From: Desulfobacteraceae bacterium
GTDB taxonomy: Bacteria; Desulfobacterota; DSM-4660; Desulfatiglandales; Desulfatiglandaceae
Direction of reading: 5' to 3'
DNA: 13,443 nucleotides
Assembly (NCBI GenBank): GCA_011042035.1
Contig: DQZA01000105.1
Coordinates: 1-13,443, forward strand
Each line of letters starts with the position of its first letter. Position 1 is the stretch's first letter. Positions 1-6,364 of this stretch are shown piece after piece. The notes under the pieces are model-generated. The model was not told the origin of the DNA and did not search any database. It saw only the letters and a list, made by a program, of their open reading frames with translations. The position numbers and the translations under genes are program-made.

Positions 1-307
1 ACCAATGAAAAGCCATCGTTTGTGCCTGATTTTTCCTCACCAAGGCCATTTGGTTAAAAACAGCCACTGGCCTCCACATTTCTCATCAATTTGGTCAGTG
101 AAAAAGCAAGCTCTCCTGGTCAGGCACCCTATTTTAGCATGCTGGAAGGCAGGAACGTGGGAGTGAAAGGGGCAATATATTGGGCGGATAATAGCTTCTT
201 AGTTGACATAAGCAGAATAACTTTGTTACAAAAATCACATTTTTTACAGCCAGTTCCAAAAAATATGGTCGATACCTGAATATGTTTGCGAAAGGAGAAA
301 AAAGATC
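1..307. other. Non-coding left edge upstream of the Fe-S protein gene
   Basis: No convincing gene lies here. A 62-codon reading frame at 91-279 has no recognisable motif and no good ribosome binding site. A short imperfect hairpin can be drawn at 44-72 (GGCCA pairing with TGGCC, then TGG with CCA around a 10-base loop). It has no T-run on either side, so it is not a clear terminator. The right half is AT-rich and holds the promoter-like element at 203-232 and a Shine-Dalgarno sequence (AAAGGAG, 291-297) for the next gene. The region is best read as the 5' intergenic region of that gene. Confidence 0.6.
203..232 (+). promoter_or_regulatory. Candidate sigma-70-type promoter for the Fe-S protein gene
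   Basis: A perfect -35 hexamer TTGACA (203-208) is followed after 18 bases by TACAAA (227-232), a moderate -10 match. Transcription would start near 239, giving a leader of about 70 bases before the ATG at 308. The surroundings are AT-rich, as expected. The call rests on motif matching alone, and the 18-base spacer and weak -10 make it tentative. Confidence 0.4.
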
Positions 308-1456
308 ATGGAAGCACTTACCCCTTTCTACGAAGTGAACGAGGCCCTGGTGGCCATGGGAGCTGAGAAGCTCAACCTCTGCATGCAATGTGGAATGTGT
401 GCTGGTTCTTGTCCCTGGCGCATTGTGGATGGTCCCTTTAACATCAGGCGCCTGATCCGTATGGCCCAGCTTGGTGTGGAAGGTTACGAATCAGACGATA
501 TCCTTTACGGCTGCACAACATGCAACAAGTGCGTGCTAAAGTGCCCCAGAGGAGTGACCATAATTGATGTGGTGAGATCCATGCGGTCCATGATAGCCGA
601 GACAGGGGCAATCCCGGGAGTGCTCAGGACCGTTACTGGGAGTGTGCATAGCCAGGGGAATCCTTGGTCAGAGCCAAGAGAAAAGCGCACGGAATGGATG
701 GATGGCCAGGATGTGCCCAAGTTTGAAGAAGGTACCGAGTATTTCTTGTTCGTGTGCTGTACTTCTGCCTATGATCAGAGAAGCCGTAACATAGCACGGT
801 CCATGGTCAAGGTATTGAAGGCTGCAGGAGTAAGCTTCGGTGTCATTGGTGAAGAGGAGAACTGCTGCGCTGAATCCACCCGCAAGATAGGGGATGAAGA
901 ACTTTTTATGAATACTGCGCAAAAGAATATTCAACTTTACAAGGACAAGGGGGTCAAAAAGATTATTACCACGTCACCCCACTGTCTTTATACCTTTACA
1001 CAGGAATACCCTGAGTTGGGGGGGGAATTTGAAGTGGTTCATTATACTAAACTTCTTGCTGATCTCCTCAAGGAGGGAAAACTTAAACTGAGCAAGACCT
1101 TGGATGTCAAGGTCACATACCATGACCCATGTTATCTGGGTAGGCACAGTGAGATTTATGATGAACCAAGGGAATTGCTTTCGGCTGTAACAGGGGGAAA
1201 TCTGGTGGAGATGGAGCGTATCCGCAAAGAGAGCCTTTGCTGCGGTGGTGGTGGAGCAAGAATCTGGATGGAGACCAAGCCGGAGTGGAGATTCTCTGAT
1301 TTGAGGATTCACGAGGCCTGCGATACGGGAGCCCAGATTCTGGCCACTGCTTGCCCATATTGTATCTCTATGCTGGAAGACAGCCGTAAGACCACCAACA
1401 AGGAAGACGCAATTGAGGTGAAAGATATTTCTGAGCTCATTGCAGAGGCCCTGTAG
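308..1456 (+). CDS. HdrD-like (Fe-S)-binding protein with two CCG domains
   Basis: A 382-residue soluble electron-transfer protein related to heterodisulfide reductase HdrD and to the iron-sulfur subunits of glycolate and lactate oxidases (GlcF, LutA/LldE types). The N-terminus holds two CxxCxxCxxxC motifs (C25/28/31/35 and C69/72/75/79), predicted to bind two [4Fe-4S] clusters. Two CCG (cysteine-rich) domains follow. The second is complete: C275, then C311-C312-G313, then C349-P-Y-C352. The first is degenerate: C150-C151, then C186-C187-A, then S-P-H-C226, so its closing CxxC lacks the first cysteine. The ATG at 308 has AAAGGAG ten bases upstream. The gene stands alone, with a probable promoter before it and a strong terminator after it. 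The partner enzyme, possibly an FAD-linked dehydrogenase or an Hdr/Flox-type complex, is not in the window, so the physiological substrate cannot be stated. Confidence 0.88.
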   Translation: MEALTPFYEVNEALVAMGAEKLNLCMQCGMCAGSCPWRIVDGPFNIRRLIRMAQLGVEGYESDDILYGCTTCNKCVLKCPRGVTIIDVVRSMRSMIAETGAIPGVLRTVTGSVHSQGNPWSEPREKRTEWMDGQDVPKFEEGTEYFLFVCCTSAYDQRSRNIARSMVKVLKAAGVSFGVIGEEENCCAESTRKIGDEELFMNTAQKNIQLYKDKGVKKIITTSPHCLYTFTQEYPELGGEFEVVHYTKLLADLLKEGKLKLSKTLDVKVTYHDPCYLGRHSEIYDEPRELLSAVTGGNLVEMERIRKESLCCGGGGARIWMETKPEWRFSDLRIHEACDTGAQILATACPYCISMLEDSRKTTNKEDAIEVKDISELIAEAL

Positions 1457-1486
1457 GCCTAATCCCCGCCGTTTTTAGCCATTACC

Positions 1487-1526
1487 AAAGCAGCCTTGCC
1501 TCAGGCGGGCTGCTTTGCCGTTTTTT
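1487..1526 (+). terminator. Rho-independent terminator after the Fe-S protein gene
   Basis: A perfect 9-bp stem, AAAGCAGCC (1487-1495) with GGCTGCTTT (1508-1516), carries an inner GCC/GGC pairing around a TCA loop. A run of six T (1521-1526) follows four bases later. It lies 31 bases after the stop codon and only 15 bases before the larC start, so there is little room for a larC promoter downstream of it. Confidence 0.85.
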
Positions 1527-1541
1527 GACTAGGAGACACAG

Positions 1542-2729
1542 ATGAGAACCGCATATTTTGACTGCATTTCCGGATTAAGTGGGGACATGCTATTGGGAGC
1601 CCTTGTTGATGTTGGGTTGGACACCAAGGTCCTGCGCGAGATGATTTCCTCACTTGGCCTGGAAAAGGTTTGCAATATTGATGCGACCAGGGTCCTCAAA
1701 AATGGCATATCCGCAACACAGGTAATTGTTGAGTTACTCGAAAAGAAACAGACCCCTAGACGCCTGTCCGATGTCAAGAAGATCATCCGAGATTCAAACC
1801 TCTCGAACAGTATAAGGACTCGGTCCATCAGAGTTTTTGAAAGGCTTGCCAAAGTGGAGGCCAGAATACATGGTCGCTCTGTAGAGCAAGTCCACTTTCA
1901 TGAGGTAGGAGCTGTTGATTCGATAGTTGACATAGTGGGGGTGGTGACAGGGCTAGAGGTGCTAGGAATCACAAATGCCTTCTCTTCTCCCTTGCCACTT
2001 GGCTCGGGATTTATTCAAACCGAGCATGGCAACATACCTCTACCCTCACCTGCCACTGTTGAACTCTTGCAAGGTGTGCCGGTTTATGATTCCGGTGTTA
2101 AGGGAGAGATGGTTACCCCTACAGGGGCCGCTCTTCTCACGGAATTTGTAACTGAGTTCGGGCGTCTTCCATCAATGAAGATCTTAGCTAGTGGTTTTGG
2201 GGCGGGAACTCGAGATATTCCGGACAGACCTAATGTATTACGTGTGATAATTGGCGAGCCTGCATTCCGGGATGCAGAGGAAACACAGACCGTCGCGGTG
2301 CTTGAAACGAATATTGATGACAGCAGCCCTGAATTTCTGGCTTATCTCATGGAACGGCTTTTGGAAAAAGGGGCACTTGATGTGGCCTTTTTTCCGGCTC
2401 AGATGAAAAAGAATCGCCCGGGCGTTCAAGTGCAGGTCATAGCCCAACCCAATAGGACCGAGGAACTCTCGCAAATCATTTTTGAAGAGACAACGACCCT
2501 GGGGATACGTTTTAGATTTGATCAACGAAAGGTTTTGGCTAGAACTGAAAAGATGGTTGAGAGCCCCTGGGGAAAGATAAGGGCGAAAGTGGTCGAAAGA
2601 AAAGGCAAATTCCTTCTGGTTCCCGAATATGAAGAGTGCAGAATGGTAGCAAAGAGGCACAATATTCCCTTGAGGAAGGTGTATACCTGGATTCAGAGCA
2701 GGGATGAGAACATGAGTGATTCAAAGTGA
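1542..2729 (+). CDS. larC: Nickel pincer cofactor biosynthesis protein LarC
   Basis: LarC inserts nickel into the thiolated pyridinium mononucleotide made by LarB and LarE, completing the nickel-pincer cofactor used by lactate racemase LarA and related isomerases. The 395-residue product shows the family start (YFDCISGLSGDMLLGALVD), the H118-F-H120-E motif with EVGAVDSIVDIVG, and the C-terminal stretch from TNIDDSSPE to TTLGIRF. Length is normal for the full protein. In Lactobacillus plantarum the two halves are joined by a programmed ribosomal frameshift, whereas here they are one uninterrupted frame. The ATG at 1542 has GGAG (1532-1535) six bases upstream. It leads the tight run larC-pgpA-cinA-thpR. 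No larA, larB or larE is in the window, so the client enzyme is encoded elsewhere or is another pincer-dependent enzyme. Confidence 0.92.
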   Translation: MRTAYFDCISGLSGDMLLGALVDVGLDTKVLREMISSLGLEKVCNIDATRVLKNGISATQVIVELLEKKQTPRRLSDVKKIIRDSNLSNSIRTRSIRVFERLAKVEARIHGRSVEQVHFHEVGAVDSIVDIVGVVTGLEVLGITNAFSSPLPLGSGFIQTEHGNIPLPSPATVELLQGVPVYDSGVKGEMVTPTGAALLTEFVTEFGRLPSMKILASGFGAGTRDIPDRPNVLRVIIGEPAFRDAEETQTVAVLETNIDDSSPEFLAYLMERLLEKGALDVAFFPAQMKKNRPGVQVQVIAQPNRTEELSQIIFEETTTLGIRFRFDQRKVLARTEKMVESPWGKIRAKVVERKGKFLLVPEYEECRMVAKRHNIPLRKVYTWIQSRDENMSDSK

Positions 2730-3250
2730 TGGAAGGCTCCCAGGAAAATCGCAATTTTTGGCGCATACTTGCCAATGCTGGGCCAGGTGAAAGGTTCTCT
2801 CTCATCGTGTCCTCATGGTTTTTGTGCGGGCTTCTGCCCGGGGCTCCCGGGACATTCGGCACGGCGGCAGCCGTGATAGTGGCGTTTCTTACGGGCACAC
2901 TTCCAATGGCTTACAGGGCCTTGATTCTTGTTGGTATAATAGTACTAGCCATGCTTACTTCTTCTGTTTCCGCCTCTGCACTTGGTAAAGAAGACCCTTC
3001 AGAGGTGGTCATTGATGAGGTGGCCGGATATCTTGTTGCAGTATTCGCACTGCCTGTATCCCTTGTAAACTTTGTGCTGGCATTCATTTTCTTTAGAGCT
3101 TTTGATATATTAAAGCCGTTTCCCATTGCGCAAGTGGAAAAAAAAGTGCGTGGGGGGATAGGAATTGTCTTGGATGACCTGCTCGCTGGCCTCTTTACCT
3201 TTGCTGTTGTTAAGTTAATTCTGATTTCCATAGGAGGCAGTCTCAAATAA
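2729..3250 (+). CDS. pgpA: Phosphatidylglycerophosphatase A
   Basis: A membrane phosphatase that removes phosphate from phosphatidylglycerophosphate to give phosphatidylglycerol. About 173 residues, usual for the family. Conserved PgpA blocks are present in order: GLLPGAPGTFGT near residue 35, DEVAGYLVAVFALP near residue 98, FRAFDILKPFPI near residue 125, and GGIGIVLDDLLAGLF near residue 144, with hydrophobic segments between them. The larC stop (TGA 2727-2729) overlaps this start in TGATG, so the ATG at 2729 is likely translated by coupling. A GTG at 2726 is the next codon upstream and an equally possible start. Its lipid role has no evident link to larC or cinA, so the grouping is probably simple co-transcription. 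Confidence 0.92.
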   Translation: MEGSQENRNFWRILANAGPGERFSLIVSSWFLCGLLPGAPGTFGTAAAVIVAFLTGTLPMAYRALILVGIIVLAMLTSSVSASALGKEDPSEVVIDEVAGYLVAVFALPVSLVNFVLAFIFFRAFDILKPFPIAQVEKKVRGGIGIVLDDLLAGLFTFAVVKLILISIGGSLK

Positions 3251-3287
3251 ATCAAAGGGCACAGGGAAGTTGGACTTTGGGGTAACC

Positions 3288-4541
3288 ATGTATGGCGAGA
3301 TTATAACCATAGGTGACGAACTTACTTCCGGTCGCACGCTGAATCTTAATGCGAGATATGCTGCCGGCAGGCTTACGGCTTCAGGGCTGAAGGTAAATAG
3401 GATCACCTCTGTGGGAGACAATTACCCGATGGTGGCTGAGGCGTTGAGGAGGGCCATAGAAAATTCTCGCTTTGTGATTGTAACAGGAGGACTTGGCTCG
3501 ACCGAGGACGACAGGACGAGTGAAATCGTTGCCAAAGCTCTCAATCGTCCGTTGTCCCTTGACGAGAAGATGTTTCGCCTCATAGAGAAACATGTAAAGG
3601 CAATGGGTATTACTCTAACCCCTTCCCTTGAGAAGATGGCCTGGATGCCTGATGGATCTCGCCTGCTGAGCCCAGAGGGACGGGCATGCGGATTTTGCCT
3701 GGTGGAGAAAGGCGTGAGGTTCTACTTCCTACCAGGTGTTCCAGAACAAATGAGGTACCTACTTGACAAAGTGGTCATCCCTGAACTCCTGAGTTTCTGG
3801 CAAACTCAAGCGGTTCACTGGCGGATTTTGAAGGTTTACGGGCTAAGTGAGCCGGATTTAGCCGAAATATTCAGGGACATTGAAAGTAAAAGCGGGGAGG
3901 TGGTCTTGGGTTTTTATCCTCATTTCCCCGAAATTCATATAACCCTCAGCATGAGAGGAGAGGATGAGTCTACCGTATCAAAAGAACTGGACAGGTTTGA
4001 ATCGGAAGTAATTAATCTGATAGGCCCATACGTTTTTGCTAGGGGCGAGCAAACCCTGGAAGAGGTGGTAGGTGAGCTACTACGTTCCCATGGTTTGACC
4101 CTCTCACTGGCGGAATCCTGCACTGGAGGGCTTATAGGGCACAGGATAACAAACGTCAGTGGTAGCAGTGATTATTTTCAGGGCGGCATCATATGTTATA
4201 GCAATGCTGCTAAGGTGAATTTGCTGGGGGTAAGTTCAGAAATGCTGCAAGAACACGGGGCGGTGAGTGATCCCACTGCCAGGCAGATGGCCGAGGGTGT
4301 GAGAAAGGCGCTAAAATCTGATCTAGGGGTGTCCGTCACAGGAATTGCCGGGCCTACGGGTGGCTCGAAGGTTAAGCCGGTAGGTACGGTTTTCATAGGC
4401 CTTGCCAATGCTAATGAGATTTTGGCCCGCAAGTATCGCTTTTGGGGAGACAGAGAGCAGGTAAAATTACAAAGTGCCACCATGGCGCTTGATTGGGTCA
4501 GAAGATATGTCACCAACACTCCGCTGCTTCCTGGCCTTTGA
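3288..4541 (+). CDS. cinA: CinA family protein, NMN amidohydrolase
   Basis: A two-domain CinA of 417 residues. The N-terminal molybdopterin-binding-like (COG1058) domain starts EIITIGDELTSG and carries TGGLGSTEDD near residue 65. The C-terminal domain, from about residue 260, is the nicotinamide-nucleotide amidohydrolase (PncC) unit with AESCTGGL (S277, C278) and GIAGPTGG. It converts nicotinamide mononucleotide to nicotinate mononucleotide in pyridine nucleotide salvage. The N-terminal domain of some CinA proteins has ADP-ribose pyrophosphatase activity. The usual GLGPT motif reads GLGST here. I chose the ATG at 3288 because family members begin within a few residues of EIITIGDEL and GGGG lies just upstream. 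A TTG at 3270 would add six residues. The gene begins 37 bases after pgpA, and its end overlaps thpR. Confidence 0.93.
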   Translation: MYGEIITIGDELTSGRTLNLNARYAAGRLTASGLKVNRITSVGDNYPMVAEALRRAIENSRFVIVTGGLGSTEDDRTSEIVAKALNRPLSLDEKMFRLIEKHVKAMGITLTPSLEKMAWMPDGSRLLSPEGRACGFCLVEKGVRFYFLPGVPEQMRYLLDKVVIPELLSFWQTQAVHWRILKVYGLSEPDLAEIFRDIESKSGEVVLGFYPHFPEIHITLSMRGEDESTVSKELDRFESEVINLIGPYVFARGEQTLEEVVGELLRSHGLTLSLAESCTGGLIGHRITNVSGSSDYFQGGIICYSNAAKVNLLGVSSEMLQEHGAVSDPTARQMAEGVRKALKSDLGVSVTGIAGPTGGSKVKPVGTVFIGLANANEILARKYRFWGDREQVKLQSATMALDWVRRYVTNTPLLPGL

Positions 4542-5088
4542 TCTGCCTGAGGAGATAAGGGCGGTTGTAAAGAGGGTCCATGGAGACCTTAACAAGAGCC
4601 CATTGGATGTCAGGTGGGTTAGGCCCGGAAATGTCCATCTTACGGTGGTATTTCTGGGAAACGTAGCAGTAGATGATTTGCAGCCCCTGGGTGAACAGGT
4701 GAAGGCGGTATGCACCAAGTATGGACCCTTTGAAATAGGTCTCAACGGGGTTGGTGTGTTTGGCGGAATGAAAAGCCCTAGGGTCCTATGGCTTGGGGTA
4801 GAAGGTGATGTAGAAAGAATGGGTTTTTTCCAGAAAGCCATTTCAAAGCGCATTAGGCCATTTGGCATCAAGGAGGAAAAACGTGCCTTTCATCCCCATC
4901 TGACACTGGGGAGGTTCAGAAGGGGCGCACACGGGGGCCAAGTGCTGCGGGGGTTGCTGGAGAGGTATTCGGGGTTAAGCAGTCCCGTGTGTACCCTCGA
5001 AGAACTGACACTTTTCAGAAGTGATTTGCGGTCTGATGGAGCAAAGTATACGAAGATTCAATCCTGGCCGCTGGAGGGCAAGAAATAA
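4507..5088 (+). CDS. thpR: RNA 2',3'-cyclic phosphodiesterase ThpR (LigT family)
   Basis: A cytoplasmic 2H phosphoesterase that opens 2',3'-cyclic phosphate ends of RNA to 2'-phosphates; in vitro the family can also ligate tRNA halves. Both catalytic HxTx motifs are present: H44-L-T46-V in VHLTVVFLG and H131-L-T133-L in HPHLTLGRF. The N-terminus has the family pattern RCFLAFDLPEEI. Length is 193 residues, normal for the family. The ATG at 4507 fits the family start and lies inside the last 35 bases of cinA in another frame, which suggests translational coupling. A GTG at 4474 would add eleven unlikely residues. The proximity to cinA and recA suggests a housekeeping role. No clear terminator follows the stop codon. 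Confidence 0.9.
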   Translation: MSPTLRCFLAFDLPEEIRAVVKRVHGDLNKSPLDVRWVRPGNVHLTVVFLGNVAVDDLQPLGEQVKAVCTKYGPFEIGLNGVGVFGGMKSPRVLWLGVEGDVERMGFFQKAISKRIRPFGIKEEKRAFHPHLTLGRFRRGAHGGQVLRGLLERYSGLSSPVCTLEELTLFRSDLRSDGAKYTKIQSWPLEGKK

Positions 5089-5202
5089 AGGGCTAAATGG
5101 GTCTTGGCTTTACAAAATAATTGAGTTCTTGTAGCCTGTAAGGTGAGATCTTCGACCCACTATGAAAACTCTTGAGCAGTATACAACTTTTCCAGGAGCG
5201 AC

Positions 5203-5216
5203 ATCTCTGGTGAGAT
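5203..5216. promoter_or_regulatory. Inverted repeat overlapping the recA -10, possible operator
   Basis: ATCTC-TGGT-GAGAT is a perfect 5-bp inverted repeat with a 4-base spacer, overlapping the candidate -10 at 5211-5219. The 8-mer GGTGAGAT inside it (5209-5216) recurs at 5142-5149. The position suits a repressor of recA such as LexA. The sequence does not match the E. coli (CTGT-N8-ACAG) or Gram-positive (GAAC-N4-GTTC) box, and the palindrome is short enough to arise by chance. Confidence 0.22.
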
Positions 5217-5219
5217 AAT
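5211..5219 (+). promoter_or_regulatory. Candidate extended -10 promoter for recA
   Basis: The sequence TGAGATAAT fits an extended -10 (TG-n-GATAAT), with a predicted start near 5226. No good -35 hexamer lies 16-18 bases upstream, which is tolerable for an extended -10. The leader would be about 116 bases and would contain the 9-base repeat array. The call is by motif only. Confidence 0.4.
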
Positions 5220-5257
5220 TGTGGTGTGTGGTCTTTTTGCCCAGGATGAGAAGGATA

Positions 5258-5328
5258 GGACCAAAGGACCAAATAGACTAAATAGACTAGAGAAACCAGA
5301 CAAACCAAATGGACCAGACAGACTAACG
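5258..5328 (+). repeat. Tandem 9-base degenerate repeats in the recA leader
   Basis: Eight consecutive units can be read: GGACCAAA, GGACCAAAT, AGACTAAAT, AGACTAGAG, AAACCAGAC, AAACCAAAT, GGACCAGAC and AGACTAACG. The consensus is roughly RGACYARAY. The first unit is eight bases and the rest are nine. The strand is very rich in A, with few T, so the RNA should be largely unstructured. The array ends directly at the recA Shine-Dalgarno sequence. The 9-base period equals three codons, which explains why the opposite strand reads as a long leucine/valine-rich frame that is not a gene. Function is unknown. Confidence 0.8.
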
Positions 5329-5341
5329 GAGGGGGTAGCCC

Positions 5342-6364
5342 ATGGATAAAGAAAAGGCTGTGCAGCATGCCATCTCTCAAATAGAAAGGCAGTTTGGAAG
5401 GGGCTCCATAATGAAAATGGGGGATAAGGCGGTTATGGATGTGCCGGCCATATCCACCGGGTCTCTTTCCCTTGATCTGGCCCTTGGCATAGGAGGTGTG
5501 CCTAGGGGGCGGGTTGTGGAAATTTTCGGCCCTGAATCATCGGGCAAGACGACCCTTGCACTCCATATAACTGCTGAGGCCCAGAAGCAAGGAGGCATGG
5601 TAGCCTTTATAGATGCTGAACATGCCCTCGATGTTTCCTATGCGAGAAATCTCGGTGTGGATGTGGACAGCCTACTTGTCTCGCAACCCGATACCGGTGA
5701 GCAGGCACTAGATATAGCCGAGATATTGGTACGTAGTGGAGCAATAGATGCCCTTGTGATAGACTCGGTGGCAGCGCTTGTGCCCAGAGCGGAGATCGAA
5801 GGAGAAATGGGAGATCAACACGTGGGGTTGCAGGCAAGGCTTATGAGCCAGGCCTTGCGGAAGCTAACGGGTACCATAAGTAAGTCACACACATGTGTTA
5901 TATTCATCAACCAGATTAGGATGAAGATTGGAGTGATGTTTGGCAACCCCGAGACTACCACAGGAGGCAATGCCTTGAAGTTCTATGCCACGCAGCGCCT
6001 TGATATCAGGCGCATAGGCGCCATAAAAGAGGGCGACCAGGTGGTAGGAAACAGAACTCGAGTCAAGGTGGTGAAAAACAAGATAGCACCACCTTTTAAA
6101 GAGGCAGAGTTTGATGTCATATATGGGAAAGGCATTTCCAAGGAAGGTGACATACTGGACCTCGGGGTGGCAATGGGTATTATTGAAAAGAGCGGTTCCT
6201 GGTATTCCTTTGGAGATGAGCGTATTGGTCAAGGCCGGGAGAACGTAAAGCGTTTCCTTGCTGAACATTCAGATATAAGGGACAAGATTGCAGACTTGAT
6301 CCTCGAGAAAAGCGGACTGAAATCATTGAGGCAGAAAAAAGGAGCTGAAGAGTCTGAGAGATGA
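5342..6364 (+). CDS. recA: Recombinase RecA
   Basis: The ATP-dependent strand-exchange protein of homologous recombination and the co-protease that triggers LexA self-cleavage. 340 residues. Walker A GPESSGKTT is at residues 63-71, the Walker B stretch ALVIDSVAALVP is near residue 140, and loop L2 with FGNPETTTGGNALKF is near residue 200. RLDIRRIG and VKVVKNKIAPPFKEAEF follow. The C-terminal tail is short and of mixed charge (KKGAEESER). The ATG at 5342 has a strong GGAGG at 5328-5332, nine bases upstream. It lies 253 bases after thpR, with its own candidate promoter and a repeat-rich leader. Its stop overlaps the alaS start (ATGA), so the two are probably co-transcribed. recX, which often sits between recA and alaS in proteobacteria, is absent here. 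Confidence 0.98.
   Translation: MDKEKAVQHAISQIERQFGRGSIMKMGDKAVMDVPAISTGSLSLDLALGIGGVPRGRVVEIFGPESSGKTTLALHITAEAQKQGGMVAFIDAEHALDVSYARNLGVDVDSLLVSQPDTGEQALDIAEILVRSGAIDALVIDSVAALVPRAEIEGEMGDQHVGLQARLMSQALRKLTGTISKSHTCVIFINQIRMKIGVMFGNPETTTGGNALKFYATQRLDIRRIGAIKEGDQVVGNRTRVKVVKNKIAPPFKEAEFDVIYGKGISKEGDILDLGVAMGIIEKSGSWYSFGDERIGQGRENVKRFLAEHSDIRDKIADLILEKSGLKSLRQKKGAEESER

Noticed and set aside
44..72. Imperfect hairpin GGCCA...TGGCC at the left edge as a terminator
   Set aside because: No T-run follows on either strand and the stem is interrupted. Evidence is too weak to call.
91..279. 62-codon plus-strand frame before the Fe-S protein gene
   Set aside because: It has no recognisable motif and no good Shine-Dalgarno, and the promoter-like element for the next gene lies within it. 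Probably chance.
1542..4541. A dedicated new pathway formed by larC, pgpA, cinA and thpR
   Set aside because: Each gene has a known separate housekeeping role, and tight packing alone is not evidence for a joint system.
5089..5125. Terminator after thpR (TAAAG...CTTTA)
   Set aside because: The stem is only 5 AT-rich pairs with a large loop and no T-tract, so it is unlikely to stop transcription.
5258..5328. CRISPR array
   Set aside because: Units are 8-9 bases, degenerate and contiguous with no spacers, and no cas genes are present.
5093..5380. 95-codon minus-strand frame with LVCLV/LVYLV repeats resembling a membrane peptide
   Set aside because: The repetitive hydrophobic sequence is simply the 9-base repeat array read in triplets, and the frame runs into the recA coding start. 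It has no independent support as a gene.
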